DNA from: JAPLXD01 sp043802865 | GTDB lineage: Bacteria; Patescibacteriota; Minisyncoccia; Moranbacterales; UBA11712 | DNA: 18,799 nt | Direction of reading: 5' to 3' | Assembly: GCA_043802865.1 (NCBI GenBank) | Contig: JAZDKQ010000006.1 | Location: 1-18,799, forward strand | Shown: positions 1-6,828 of the stretch, piece by piece | Position numbering within the stretch: the stretch's first letter is position 1 | Layout: each line of letters starts with the position of its first letter | Program-made: the position numbers and the translations under genes | The notes under the pieces: generated by a model | The model's input: the letters and a program-made list of their open reading frames with translations, nothing else | Database searches by the model: none | Told to the model about the DNA's origin: nothing

Positions 1-782
1 GTTTTTTTGGCAAGCAAAATATGCCGGCTATGCACCTCTTTGCTGTCTCCGTCTCCGCGAACTTCAAGTAGTTTGATGATATGATAGCCAAAATCAGACT
101 CAACGACTTGCGGAAACACTTGCCCCGGCTCGAGATTGCTATCAAACAAAACTTTATCGAATTCTGGCACGAATGTTCCTTTTTTCACGAATCCCAAATC
201 CCCACCTTGCTCTTTTGACCCGGGATCTTCCGAATTTTGTTTCGCCAGCTCCGAAAAATCGGCGCCGCCCTGAACCTGTTTCAGAAGATCTTGGGCTTTG
301 GCTTTTTGATCCACGTTATATTTTTGATCTTCCGCGCTCAATTCCGGCACAGGAGTTTGATCAGCCACTGGCGCTTCCATTTTTTTGAATTCCAAAAACG
401 GCGTTTCCTTGATCATTGCTTTCGCTTTTTCAATGTCGCGAACGCCCGCCAATTCCACGATCAACCTTTGCTCCGACCCAGACTTTGAAGCTTCGATTAA
501 TGGTTCCGCCACTCCAAACGCGTTCACGCGCCTCTCAATCACATCTTGAAGGCCGTTCAAAGCATCCGACACCTTCGCCGCGTCCACACTGCTCGTGTCA
601 ACTTTGTATATCAAATGAATCCCGCCCTGAAGATCAAGGCCAAGATTGATCTTGAGAGACGACAAAACTTTGGAGGCAATTGCCGGTTTTTGGATCGGTT
701 TCGGATATGCAACAAGAGCCGTGATCAAAAAAAGGATCACGACCAACGAAAACTTCAGCCAAATTTTTCTTCGGACAGTCAT
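1..782 (-). CDS. secD: SecD protein-export subunit with embedded parvulin-like region (5' part; gene runs off the window)
   Basis: The frame is open from ATG 782 to the window edge (260 codons read). SecD is the membrane partner of SecYEG that, with SecF, uses the proton gradient to help release translocated proteins. Residues 7-26 form the first membrane helix. GLDLQGG at 48-54 is the SecD family motif, and 84-132 (ERRVNAFGV ... TPFLEF) is the start of the periplasmic P1 domain. P1 is then interrupted: residues 160-240 resemble a parvulin (PpiC/SurA) prolyl isomerase, with GGADFSELA, SEDPGS, GGDLGF, VPEFD and FGYHIIK. At 249-258 VHSRHILLAK looks like the first strand of a further parvulin unit. 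The remaining P1 and membrane domains lie outside the window. The start has no clear SD; a promoter lies about 60 nt upstream. I am sure of SecD and of parvulin similarity, less sure of one versus two parvulin units. Confidence 0.88.
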   Translation of the reverse strand, partial: MTVRRKIWLKFSLVVILFLITALVAYPKPIQKPAIASKVLSSLKINLGLDLQGGIHLIYKVDTSSVDAAKVSDALNGLQDVIERRVNAFGVAEPLIEASKSGSEQRLIVELAGVRDIEKAKAMIKETPFLEFKKMEAPVADQTPVPELSAEDQKYNVDQKAKAQDLLKQVQGGADFSELAKQNSEDPGSKEQGGDLGFVKKGTFVPEFDKVLFDSNLEPGQVFPQVVESDFGYHIIKLLEVRGDGDSKEVHSRHILLAKK

Positions 783-844
783 ACGCGCATAACGATCCGT
801 CCGCTTTCCTCTATGTCCGCGGTCGGATCGCTTGATTTGAATCT

Positions 845-873
845 ATTTTAGCACAGAAAACAAAAAAAGTCAC
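845..873 (-). promoter_or_regulatory. Promoter of secD
   Basis: On the minus strand GTGACT (873-868) is followed by 17 nt and then TAAAAT (850-845), preceded by TG to give the extended form TGCTAAAAT. Predicted start near 838, leaving a leader of about 56 nt before the secD ATG at 782. The -35 sits just upstream of the purD-like stop codon, so secD can be transcribed independently. Confidence 0.55.
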
Positions 874-880
874 GGCGATG

Positions 881-2377
881 TTATATCCCAAACATCTTAT
901 CCGCAATCTCATAGTGGCTTCCGATATCCCGACGCAGGTCAAGACGGTTGCCGGACGGATCTTCGCGCGGAACGACTCGAATTTTCCCTTCATCAAACGC
1001 GCGGAGCAATTTCTCGCGAAGCAAATTCACAGACTCGCTTCTTTTCTGGCCAGGCTTCACTGAAGCGTTGGCCGTAATATAGCAAACTCTCGATCCATCA
1101 GAAAAAAACTTGCCGTCCTGAAATTCCATCGCCGATGGAACAAGCATAATCCCCTTTTTCTTGAGATAAGCAAAATCCATCTCCATGATTTCTTTTCGAG
1201 TGCAAGACCATGGATAGCCCTTCTGACCTTTCGGACCGCCAGGTCCGGTGACAAGCGCCATTGTCATCGCAATCTGATCTTCCCGTGTTTCAACTTCTAT
1301 TTTGTCCAAATTTCCCTTAAACATCGCTTCGAATAGCGCCCCCGGATTTCTCGTCCTCCTCGCCGCGACTTGAAATTCCGGCTCCCCGGGACGAATATTC
1401 ACCTCACAAACCCGAATTGCCGTCGGTTTTTTCTTTTCATCGAGCGATACGAAGCATCCGGGATATAGGATGCAGGGACGAAGATATCCCGCTTTTTTCA
1501 TCACCCCGATGAGCGGCCGGAATATTTTTTCGGCTGCCATTTCCGTGATTTCCCGTGTTTCAACCGGATGCGGCGAAATCGATCCCATTCCACCTGTGAC
1601 AGGATTGTCCGGACCAGCTTGGCCGGAAAAACGTTCCGGATAGTCCATTGCCGTCGGCAAAATTTGAAAATTTCCCTTTTTGTCCACCAGCGCCGTAAAG
1701 CTAATCTCCATTCCCGACATTCTCGACTCAACGAGGAGCGGCCAATTTTCCGCGCCGTGCAACTCTTTGTAGTTGTCTTTATAATCTTTGATCATCCCGT
1801 CGAAAACTTTTTTGATCTGCCAGCTGTCCAAAATCACGCGCGAACCTTTTCCGCCGGCGGTATAGGGGTATTTCAAAACCGCCCCGCCATATTTGTGGAT
1901 ATATTCGAGGCATATTTTCAAAACTGATTCAAAATCCCTGGCGTCTGCGACTGCCCACTCGTCCGCGACCGGCACGCCGGCATCGCGCAAAAATTCTTTG
2001 GCTTTGATCTTGTCGCCTTCAATGAACGAAGCTTTTTGAGTGAGACCGGCTATTTTTTCTCCGTATCCCGCCTCGGAAACCCTATCGACAAGTCCCCGAT
2101 AAAAAAGATCTTCGGGCAGGGGAACGGCAAAATCAATTTTCTTGTTCTTGAAAGCATTAATAATAGCTTCAGCATATCCATCGACCGAGCTGTCTTTCGT
2201 ATCCAAAAAATCCACCAGCCAGCCGGACATTTCCGCCAACGGCTTCATCGCCGGACTACCCCGAAAAACCACTCCTTGAAATTTTTTTTCGCTATTTTCA
2301 CTTTTCGCCGTCGAAACCACCAACGCCGAAACCAGCGTCCTCGAATCCGAACCGGCGAATGCTATTTTGATAGGCAT
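881..2377 (-). CDS. purD: Phosphoribosylamine--glycine ligase (PurD)-like ATP-grasp protein
   Basis: 498 residues, longer than the roughly 420-430 usual for PurD (GARS), the ATP-dependent ligase joining phosphoribosylamine and glycine in purine synthesis. Family features seen: KEFLRDAGVPVA at 127-138, the ATP-binding AGGKGSRVI at 174-182, VESRMSGMEISF at 216-227, PDNPVTGGMGSISPHP at 256-271, LYPG at 304-307, and EVNIRPGEPEFQ at 325-336, where the Glu and Asn of EVN would be the metal ligands. Odd: the N-terminus reads AFAGSDSRTL instead of the usual GxGGREHA, and N-R-GDPE has become NIRPGEPE. The residue 340-498 tail is also longer than in standard GARS. No other purine gene is nearby. ATG 2377 is taken because a -10 box sits 6 nt upstream. 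PurD family membership looks safe; the exact reaction is not. Confidence 0.75.
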   Translation of the reverse strand: MPIKIAFAGSDSRTLVSALVVSTAKSENSEKKFQGVVFRGSPAMKPLAEMSGWLVDFLDTKDSSVDGYAEAIINAFKNKKIDFAVPLPEDLFYRGLVDRVSEAGYGEKIAGLTQKASFIEGDKIKAKEFLRDAGVPVADEWAVADARDFESVLKICLEYIHKYGGAVLKYPYTAGGKGSRVILDSWQIKKVFDGMIKDYKDNYKELHGAENWPLLVESRMSGMEISFTALVDKKGNFQILPTAMDYPERFSGQAGPDNPVTGGMGSISPHPVETREITEMAAEKIFRPLIGVMKKAGYLRPCILYPGCFVSLDEKKKPTAIRVCEVNIRPGEPEFQVAARRTRNPGALFEAMFKGNLDKIEVETREDQIAMTMALVTGPGGPKGQKGYPWSCTRKEIMEMDFAYLKKKGIMLVPSAMEFQDGKFFSDGSRVCYITANASVKPGQKRSESVNLLREKLLRAFDEGKIRVVPREDPSGNRLDLRRDIGSHYEIADKMFGI

Positions 2378-2383
2378 AATCCA

Positions 2384-2392
2384 ACTTTAGCA
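2384..2392 (-). promoter_or_regulatory. Extended -10 of purD-like gene (leaderless start)
   Basis: TGCTAAAGT on the minus strand (TG at 2392-2391, TAAAGT at 2389-2384) ends 6 nt before ATG 2377, so transcription would begin at or within a base of the start codon. No SD is present. No good -35 is visible. Confidence 0.45.
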
Positions 2393-2409
2393 AACTTTTT
2401 GTTTTTTTG

Positions 2410-2444
2410 AAAATAAAAAGAGGGTGATCCGTGAGGACCACCCT
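2410..2444 (-). terminator. Intrinsic terminator of the 2497-3324 gene
   Basis: AGGGTG (2421-2426) pairs with CACCCT (2439-2444), with TCC/GGA pairing inside and a GTGA loop. In the minus-strand sense the hairpin is followed by CTTTTTATTT. It lies 53 nt past the stop at 2497. A second small perfect hairpin (CTGGC/GCCAG, 2477-2489) lies between stop and terminator. Confidence 0.85.
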
Positions 2445-2496
2445 TTGATACAACATGCCAGTACCTCCTATTTAGGCTGGCGAGGCCAGGTTCGGC

Positions 2497-3324
2497 TTAC
2501 AGCGGATTGCGGCTGTTCGCCCAGGCCAACCGCTTGAAGTAGCGATCATAGGACGGTTGGACGTACTGGTTCCCCGCGCCGGCGAGAATGTTCGCCGTGC
2601 CACCGGCAGCTGCCATCCACAGGAAGGCATTGCCAACCGGCCCGGTATAGCCCAGAACCGGTAATACCACATCGATGGCTCCGGCACCGGCGAGACCGAA
2701 GAACACCTTGGTGCCGATGATCGCGCCATCGACCCAATAGGGCCGACCGTATTCCGTGTAGACATTAAAAGCGTCCAGCTCATTCCACCTGCTGGCGAAG
2801 AGTCGATTTACGCCATAGGTGAACATACCCTCGGGAGCACCGGCCAGGACTTTAAACAGAACGTTCAGCACCCCCCGCAGGGAAGCATTTCCCCGAGGAG
2901 CAGGTTTGCCCGCACGCATAGCCATGATGCTTTCGGCCATGTAGTCCATTTCGCCGGAATTGTACCATGCCATGGTGACGCCAATGGGTGGAATGTAGGA
3001 GATCAAATTGAGCCATTTGTCCTGCTTCGCCATCGCGTCGGCCGCTATCTTGCTAACTACGACCGTCTTGGCCTTCAGGTCCGCCATCTGGGCATCGTAG
3101 GCCGCCACTTGGGCGTGATACGCCGCCGGATTTTGCTTGGCAGCCGGAACCGCTTTCCCGCGGGCTTTGGCCGCCGCAATCTTGGCGTCATAGGCTGCCA
3201 TTTCAGCCTTGAACACCTTGACTTCTGCTTTCGTGGCCTTCGCCCAGCCGCCTATGGCAGTGCCCAATACGAGTGCCATGGCCATTGTCATCACGATTAT
3301 CACCTTTATCCAAGTCCTCTTCAT
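2497..3324 (-). CDS. Exported protein of unknown function with N-terminal signal peptide
   Basis: Not recognised. 275 residues from ATG 3324. This start is chosen over GTG 3330 because AAAGGAGG ends 8 nt before it. Residues 1-30 form a signal peptide or anchor: basic MKRTWIK, a hydrophobic stretch, then a likely cut near GGWAKA. Residues 31-100 are Ala/Lys-rich and probably helical, with a loose internal repeat around AAYDAKIA (43-50) and AAYDAQMA (74-81). After that come hydrophobic, Gly/Ala-rich stretches near 108-121 and in the last third (FFGLAGAGAIDVVLPVLG and AAAGGTANILAGAG), which could be membrane helices. The gene is monocistronic, with its own promoter and terminator. Sampled bases 2521-2640 contain 76 G/C in 120 (63%), against 37 in 120 for polX bases 5521-5640, so its composition is foreign to its neighbours. 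Confidence 0.8.
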   Translation of the reverse strand: MKRTWIKVIIVMTMAMALVLGTAIGGWAKATKAEVKVFKAEMAAYDAKIAAAKARGKAVPAAKQNPAAYHAQVAAYDAQMADLKAKTVVVSKIAADAMAKQDKWLNLISYIPPIGVTMAWYNSGEMDYMAESIMAMRAGKPAPRGNASLRGVLNVLFKVLAGAPEGMFTYGVNRLFASRWNELDAFNVYTEYGRPYWVDGAIIGTKVFFGLAGAGAIDVVLPVLGYTGPVGNAFLWMAAAGGTANILAGAGNQYVQPSYDRYFKRLAWANSRNPL

Positions 3325-3405
3325 GGCCACTTCCTCCTTTTTCCTTGCAGTAAGATTCCTCCCTCGATGGAGAGGTTTTGTTAATGAAAAACTTCTGATA
3401 ATCCA

Positions 3406-3433
3406 AACTTATCATTTCTGGAAATCTTGTCAA
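3406..3433 (-). promoter_or_regulatory. Promoter of the 2497-3324 gene
   Basis: Minus strand: TTGACA (3433-3428), 16-nt spacer, TAAGTT (3411-3406) with an extended TG (TGATAAGTT). Start expected near 3399, giving a leader of about 75 nt. The leader can fold CCTC-T-CC / GG-GAGG (roughly 3356-3374) upstream of the SD AAAGGAGG. Confidence 0.7.
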
Positions 3434-3515
3434 GGGGAAAACCTTTATATAAGCATAAATTTGACGTTATGTAAAAAGTGTTTTTAGACGCATATATTCC
3501 TTGCTGGCGTTTTTC

Positions 3516-3543
3516 TTTACATCTTCCTCGGAGTATGTATTAA
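3516..3543 (+). promoter_or_regulatory. Probable promoter of the 3600-4657 operon
   Basis: TTTACA (3516-3521), 16-nt spacer, TATTAA (3538-3543). Start expected near 3550, just before the palindrome at 3557-3572. This is a weaker match than the opposing promoter at 3406-3433. Confidence 0.45.
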
Positions 3544-3556
3544 TAAGCCTAACCGA

Positions 3557-3572
3557 CCAGATATATATCTGG
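3557..3572. repeat. Perfect 16-bp palindrome in the operon leader
   Basis: CCAGATATATATCTGG is its own reverse complement. It lies between the predicted start point (about 3550) and the SD at 3587, so it could be a 5' mRNA stem-loop or an operator for a dimeric regulator. The sequence alone does not decide between them. Confidence 0.6.
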
Positions 3573-3599
3573 CAATCAAAAATTCTGGGGGGAAAGTTC

Positions 3600-4247
3600 T
3601 TGAAAAAAACACTCGTTTATGCGCTAGCAACTATTTTCCTTCTGTCTTTTCCATGCTTACCTGTTCAAGCCCAGTATGCCGGGGAAGCAGAGGTTGCCGA
3701 CGCCCAGTATTACCGGGGCGTAGAAACAACCACCTTCGGCGTCTATGACCCCGACATTGGAGAGTGGGTCATGGTGCCGGTACAAGGCCTTCCTTGGTGG
3801 TGGACTCCGCCGAGTGACTGGATTCTCTGGTCCACCTTGGGAATCGCCACGGCTGCTGTGGTCATATCGGCAGCTTTCATTGGTAGCAGTCTTAGCTTTG
3901 GTAGAGTTGTAATCAATGATCATCGCTACCGGGGCAGATTTAGTCACTTTCATCATTTTCGCGACCGTGTGGTCGGCCCTCGCTTCAGGGAGCACTACAG
4001 GCATACAAGGAGTATTGCCGAAAAAAAGCATCCGGGTGGATTGAGGCATCCTCCTGGCGTTCGTGGTCCCGGTGTTAGAGCTCCTGGTACTCGTGGTCCT
4101 GCTCCTGGCGTTCGTGGTCCCGGTAGCGGCGGTCGCAGCCCGGCTGTAGGTCACCGGAATGCACCTCGCCCAACAGCCCCGCCTCGCAGCGGTGGAGGAA
4201 ATCGTGGAGGCGGCGGAGGCAAACAGCAACAACAAAAGAAACATTAA
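3600..4247 (+). CDS. Exported or membrane protein with Gly/Pro/Arg-rich C-terminal repeats, function unknown
   Basis: Not recognised. 215 residues from TTG 3600, chosen because a GGGGGGAAAG SD (3587-3596) precedes it and the product then opens with a clean signal peptide: LKKTL, a hydrophobic core, and a likely cut at PVQA-QYA (residues 22-25). The mature part has a Trp-rich stretch (GLPWWWTPPSDW) followed by a membrane helix (WSTLGIATAAVVISAAFIG). A His/Arg-rich segment (HHFRDR, REHYRHTR) follows. The last 70 residues are low-complexity, with repeats of the kind GVRGPG, APGTRGP and a GGGGG-Q-K tail. Such tails suit a surface or wall-binding role, but that is a guess. An upstream in-frame TTG at 3501 has no SD and would bury the signal peptide. 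It precedes the lipoprotein gene by 26 nt in one operon. Confidence 0.72.
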   Translation: MKKTLVYALATIFLLSFPCLPVQAQYAGEAEVADAQYYRGVETTTFGVYDPDIGEWVMVPVQGLPWWWTPPSDWILWSTLGIATAAVVISAAFIGSSLSFGRVVINDHRYRGRFSHFHHFRDRVVGPRFREHYRHTRSIAEKKHPGGLRHPPGVRGPGVRAPGTRGPAPGVRGPGSGGRSPAVGHRNAPRPTAPPRSGGGNRGGGGGKQQQQKKH

Positions 4248-4273
4248 TAAAATAAACCAGAGGAGGCCCGTTC

Positions 4274-4657
4274 ATGAAAAGAAAGCTTTTGTCGGCATTT
4301 TTGCTTCTGGCGCTGGCAACCTTCCTTTGCTCTGGTTGCGCAACACCGATGCAAGGCGCAGTTAGTGGAGGTATAGCCGGCGCAATCGCGGGGACACTCA
4401 TCGGAGCGGCCCTCGGTAGCCCTGAGCTCGGAGCACTCATCGGCGGAGGCATTGGAATGATGGCTGGAGCGGCTGCCGGCGGCGAAAACCAGCAACGCTT
4501 CATCGAAGCGCATCGGGCAAAGTGGAATCTCCTACCCGACAGCTGGAAAAACACACCCGGTCAACTGGCTATGATCCAGAGCCGGCTTTGCTACGTCACA
4601 GCTGACGATTACATCGTCTGGCATGAAGACAAACAAACATGGAAGACTGACGACTGA
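4274..4657 (+). CDS. Glycine-zipper lipoprotein
   Basis: 127 residues, ATG 4274 preceded by AGAGGAGG with 7-nt spacing. Residues 1-21 are a lipoprotein signal (MKRKLL, hydrophobic core) ending LCSG-C22. The -3 position is Cys rather than Leu, so the lipobox is slightly atypical. Residues 28-70 form a glycine zipper (GGIAGAIAGTLIGAALG, then GALIGGGIGMMAGAAAGG), as in 17-kDa antigen/OmpA-linker type lipoproteins of diderm bacteria. The soluble C-terminus (71-127) is acidic to neutral, contains Trp and has no motif I know. It is second in the operon with 3600-4247 and is followed by a strong terminator. An outer-membrane style lipoprotein is unexpected if the organism lacks an outer membrane. 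Glycine-zipper class is well supported; biological role unknown. Confidence 0.82.
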   Translation: MKRKLLSAFLLLALATFLCSGCATPMQGAVSGGIAGAIAGTLIGAALGSPELGALIGGGIGMMAGAAAGGENQQRFIEAHRAKWNLLPDSWKNTPGQLAMIQSRLCYVTADDYIVWHEDKQTWKTDD

Positions 4658-4677
4658 AGTCTTCCGGCAAGATATTC

Positions 4678-4714
4678 GGGGAGAGTGGATTTATCCGCTC
4701 TCCCTCTTTTATTT
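4678..4714 (+). terminator. Intrinsic terminator of the 3600-4657 operon
   Basis: GGGAGAG (4678-4684) pairs with CTCTCCC (4698-4704), with further T-G and GGA/TCC pairing inside and a TTTA loop. It is followed by TCTTTTATTT. The polX stop codon (4709-4711) lies inside its T-run, so the two transcripts converge here. Confidence 0.88.
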
Positions 4715-6430
4715 GCTTTTCAAAAACTTCAAAAGATCTTCTGCGCTCAAGCAATTCACAACATCTTTCTTCGTCGCCCAGCCGCGGCGGGCTTGAGCGA
4801 TGCCCAAATCCAAATTATACAGTTGGTTTTTGCTGTGCGAGTCCGTACCAAGAGAAAGTTTTACGCCATATCCAATCGCCCGCCGGATATTTGCGTCATT
4901 TAAATCCAGCCGGTTAGGATAAGCATTTATTTCTAAGATAGTTTTTGTTTTTGCCGCCGCTTTGCATATCTCATCGAAATCAAATTCATATCCCGCGCGG
5001 CGATGAATCACGCGTCCAGTCGGATGGGCGATGATGTCTATATGCGGATTTTCAATCGCCCGAATCAATCTTTTTGTCTGTTCGGCTTTCGACATTTTGA
5101 AATTGGAATGGATCGAGGCAAGGACGATATCAAATTTGGCGAGATATTTGTCCTCAAGCGCGATTGTCCCGTCCGGGTTGATATCCACCTCACAGCCTTT
5201 AAGAATTCGGATATTCTTCATCGCCTTATCCACTTTCTCGATTTCCCGCCATTGTTTTTCGATTGTTTTGATATCCATTGCTCCCGCAATTTTGAGATGT
5301 CCGACGTGATCCGTGATCGCGATATATTTTCGGCCTAATTTCTCCGATGTCTCGGCCATTTCTGCGATTGTATGCGCCCCGTCGGAATAGGTCGTATGCA
5401 TCTGTAAGTCTGAAAGAACTCCGCCATATTCCACGATTTTCGGCAATTTGTGCGCCAGCGACAGCTCAATTTCCCCTCGATTCTCGCGCATTTCCGGCGG
5501 CATCCAATCGAAGCCCAGTTTTTTATAAATTTCTTCTTCATTCTTTCCCGCAATTTGCTTATTATTTTTATCAAACAACCCATACTCGTTCAATTTCCAA
5601 CCTTTCTTGATGGCGATTTTTCGCAATTCAACATTGTGATCTTTGTTTCCGGTAAAATATTGCATCGCCGCGCCGAATGATTTTTCGGGAACAACCCGCA
5701 AGTCCGCGTTGATACCGTTGTCGAGCCACACGGAAGATTTCGTTTCGCCATTTGCAATAACCTTTTCAACGCTTGGCATTGAAACAAAATATTCCATTAT
5801 CTCACTTGAATTTTTCGCCGTCGCCAGAATATCAATATCGCCGACTGTCTCCTTGCGCCGCCGGATTGATCCGCAGGTGATGATTTTTTGGACGCTTGGA
5901 AGGGCGGAAAGATTTTTTTCGATTTCCGAGACAATAGGGGAGACAAAGACAAGCAAAAATCGGCCCTGATGCTCCTCGGAAAGCCTGATCGAACGCAGAA
6001 TATTCTTTTCCATTTTTTCACCGAAGCGGGGGAGAGTCCGTACCTTCCCCTCTCTAGCCGCTTTTTCCAAATCTTTAATGTTTTTAATGCCTAAATTTTT
6101 GTACAGCGCCATCAACATTTTCGGACCGACGCCTTCGACCGAAGAGAAGCTCCCAAGATCGAGGGGAGCTTCTTTTTTCAATTCTTCAAAAACTTTTATC
6201 TTCCCTGTCTTGATATATTCTTCTACGTGCAAAGCCAGCCCTTGCCCTATTCCCTGAATTTTCATCAAGCCTTTCGTTCCCGATTTTTTATAAATATCTT
6301 CGAGGTCTTTTTCCATGCTCTCAATTAAACCCGCCGCCCGCTCATAGGCTCGCGGACGGAACTTGTCGTCCTTTATTTGATAATATTGGGACATCTCGCC
6401 AAAAATTTTCGCGATCTTGAGATTGAGCAT
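4709..6430 (-). CDS. polX: DNA polymerase X with PHP domain (PolX)
   Basis: 573 residues, the usual length for bacterial/archaeal family X polymerase, a gap-filling base-excision repair enzyme with an additional metal-dependent nuclease. Helix-hairpin-helix repeats span about 55-115 (IQGIGQGLA, VEGVGPKM). The nucleotidyltransferase core has CGSIRRRKETVGDIDI at 186-201, with Asp198 and Asp200 as metal ligands, and a third Asp at 243 (NADLRV). The PHP domain at 340-573 has LQMHTTYSDG (342-351), DH 374-375, E414, H441, AHP 468-470 and GTDSH (528-532). The first PHP position is Gln343 where many PHP proteins have His; I recall the same in some other PolX proteins, so it is not clear evidence of inactivation. 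ATG 6430 lies 6 nt after an extended -10, so the mRNA is probably leaderless. Confidence 0.95.
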   Translation of the reverse strand: MLNLKIAKIFGEMSQYYQIKDDKFRPRAYERAAGLIESMEKDLEDIYKKSGTKGLMKIQGIGQGLALHVEEYIKTGKIKVFEELKKEAPLDLGSFSSVEGVGPKMLMALYKNLGIKNIKDLEKAAREGKVRTLPRFGEKMEKNILRSIRLSEEHQGRFLLVFVSPIVSEIEKNLSALPSVQKIITCGSIRRRKETVGDIDILATAKNSSEIMEYFVSMPSVEKVIANGETKSSVWLDNGINADLRVVPEKSFGAAMQYFTGNKDHNVELRKIAIKKGWKLNEYGLFDKNNKQIAGKNEEEIYKKLGFDWMPPEMRENRGEIELSLAHKLPKIVEYGGVLSDLQMHTTYSDGAHTIAEMAETSEKLGRKYIAITDHVGHLKIAGAMDIKTIEKQWREIEKVDKAMKNIRILKGCEVDINPDGTIALEDKYLAKFDIVLASIHSNFKMSKAEQTKRLIRAIENPHIDIIAHPTGRVIHRRAGYEFDFDEICKAAAKTKTILEINAYPNRLDLNDANIRRAIGYGVKLSLGTDSHSKNQLYNLDLGIAQARRGWATKKDVVNCLSAEDLLKFLKSK

Positions 6431-6436
6431 ATTTCA

Positions 6437-6445
6437 ATTTTACCA
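6437..6445 (-). promoter_or_regulatory. Extended -10 of polX (leaderless start)
   Basis: TGGTAAAAT on the minus strand (TG at 6445-6444, TAAAAT at 6442-6437) ends 6 nt before ATG 6430. Transcription would start at the initiation codon. No SD and no clear -35. Confidence 0.6.
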
Positions 6446-6454
6446 CTTTTCCCG

Positions 6455-6490
6455 AAAAATAAAAAAGGCCAGCCTCGGTTGAGACTGACC
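6455..6490 (-). terminator. Intrinsic terminator of the 6519-6740 gene
   Basis: In the minus-strand sense GGTCAG-T-CTC pairs with GAG-G-CTGGCC (6490-6467), with an AACC loop and two wobble pairs. It is followed by TTTTTTATTTTT. It separates the small gene from the polX promoter. Confidence 0.88.
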
Positions 6491-6518
6491 ATTGAAGATT
6501 GCAGAGCATCCGCTCCGG

Positions 6519-6740
6519 CTATGGTCGCCGCATTTCTTTGCGACATCTGAGGCAAAAATTAAATAGGACTTTAAAACTCTCTTTTACTGATTCAGTGAAT
6601 TTTTTCTGTTGAAACTCAAAGAGTGTCTCGCAACCGCGCCTTTTCTCGCACTTGGAGTAGCAATAGCGAATTTCCCCATGCTTATCAACGCAACCTCTAA
6701 ATCCGCCACATTCCTTGCAAAAGATAAGCCCTTGAACCAT
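6519..6740 (-). CDS. Small eight-cysteine, probably zinc-binding protein, function unknown
   Basis: Not recognised as a named family. 73 residues, ATG 6740 with AGGAGG 7 nt upstream. Eight cysteines at 8, 11, 17, 27, 31, 37, 63 and 66 are arranged CxxC-x5-C-x9-C-x3-C-x5-C-x25-CxxC, enough for two zinc sites. Residues 38-62 form a charged, probably helical linker between the second cysteine group and the last CxxC. The protein is basic overall and lacks a signal peptide, so it is cytoplasmic; nucleic-acid binding is plausible but not shown. It is monocistronic, between its own consensus promoter and its own terminator, which suggests strong expression. Alternatives: a ribosome-associated or ribbon-type regulatory protein. 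Confidence 0.78.
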   Translation of the reverse strand: MVQGLIFCKECGGFRGCVDKHGEIRYCYSKCEKRRGCETLFEFQQKKFTESVKESFKVLFNFCLRCRKEMRRP

Positions 6741-6762
6741 TCACAGTCCTCCTCTTTATATG

Positions 6763-6778
6763 TGCCTCTAAGATGAGG
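6763..6778 (-). other. 5' leader stem-loop of the 6519-6740 gene
   Basis: Minus-strand GCCTC-ATCTTA-GAGGC forms a 5-bp hairpin between the predicted transcription start (about 6822) and the SD (about 6753-6748). It could protect the mRNA or act as a weak attenuator. No T-run follows it, so it is not a terminator. Confidence 0.5.
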
Positions 6779-6828
6779 CTTATTTATAGGTTATTTTGCT
6801 TTTAACGTACTTGAATCCCCAATTGTAT

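Noticed and set aside
2477..2489. CTGGC/GCCAG hairpin just after the 2497-3324 gene as a terminator
   Set aside because: It has no T-run in either direction. The hairpin at 2421-2444 with its T-run is the better terminator.
4050..4140. Short DNA repeats (such as CTCCTGG and CGTGGTCC) suggesting a CRISPR or minisatellite
   Set aside because: The units are short, in frame, and encode a GVRGPG-like protein tail. There are no spacers of constant length.
3657..4244. Open frame of 195 codons on the minus strand opposite the repeat-tailed protein gene
   Set aside because: Its sequence is Thr/Ser/Arg low complexity created by the Gly/Pro/Arg repeats on the other strand. The plus-strand frame has an SD and a signal peptide.
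4678..4704. Hairpin as a two-way terminator also serving polX
   Set aside because: On the minus strand it is followed by CGAATATC without a T-run, so only plus-strand termination is supported. How polX terminates is not visible.
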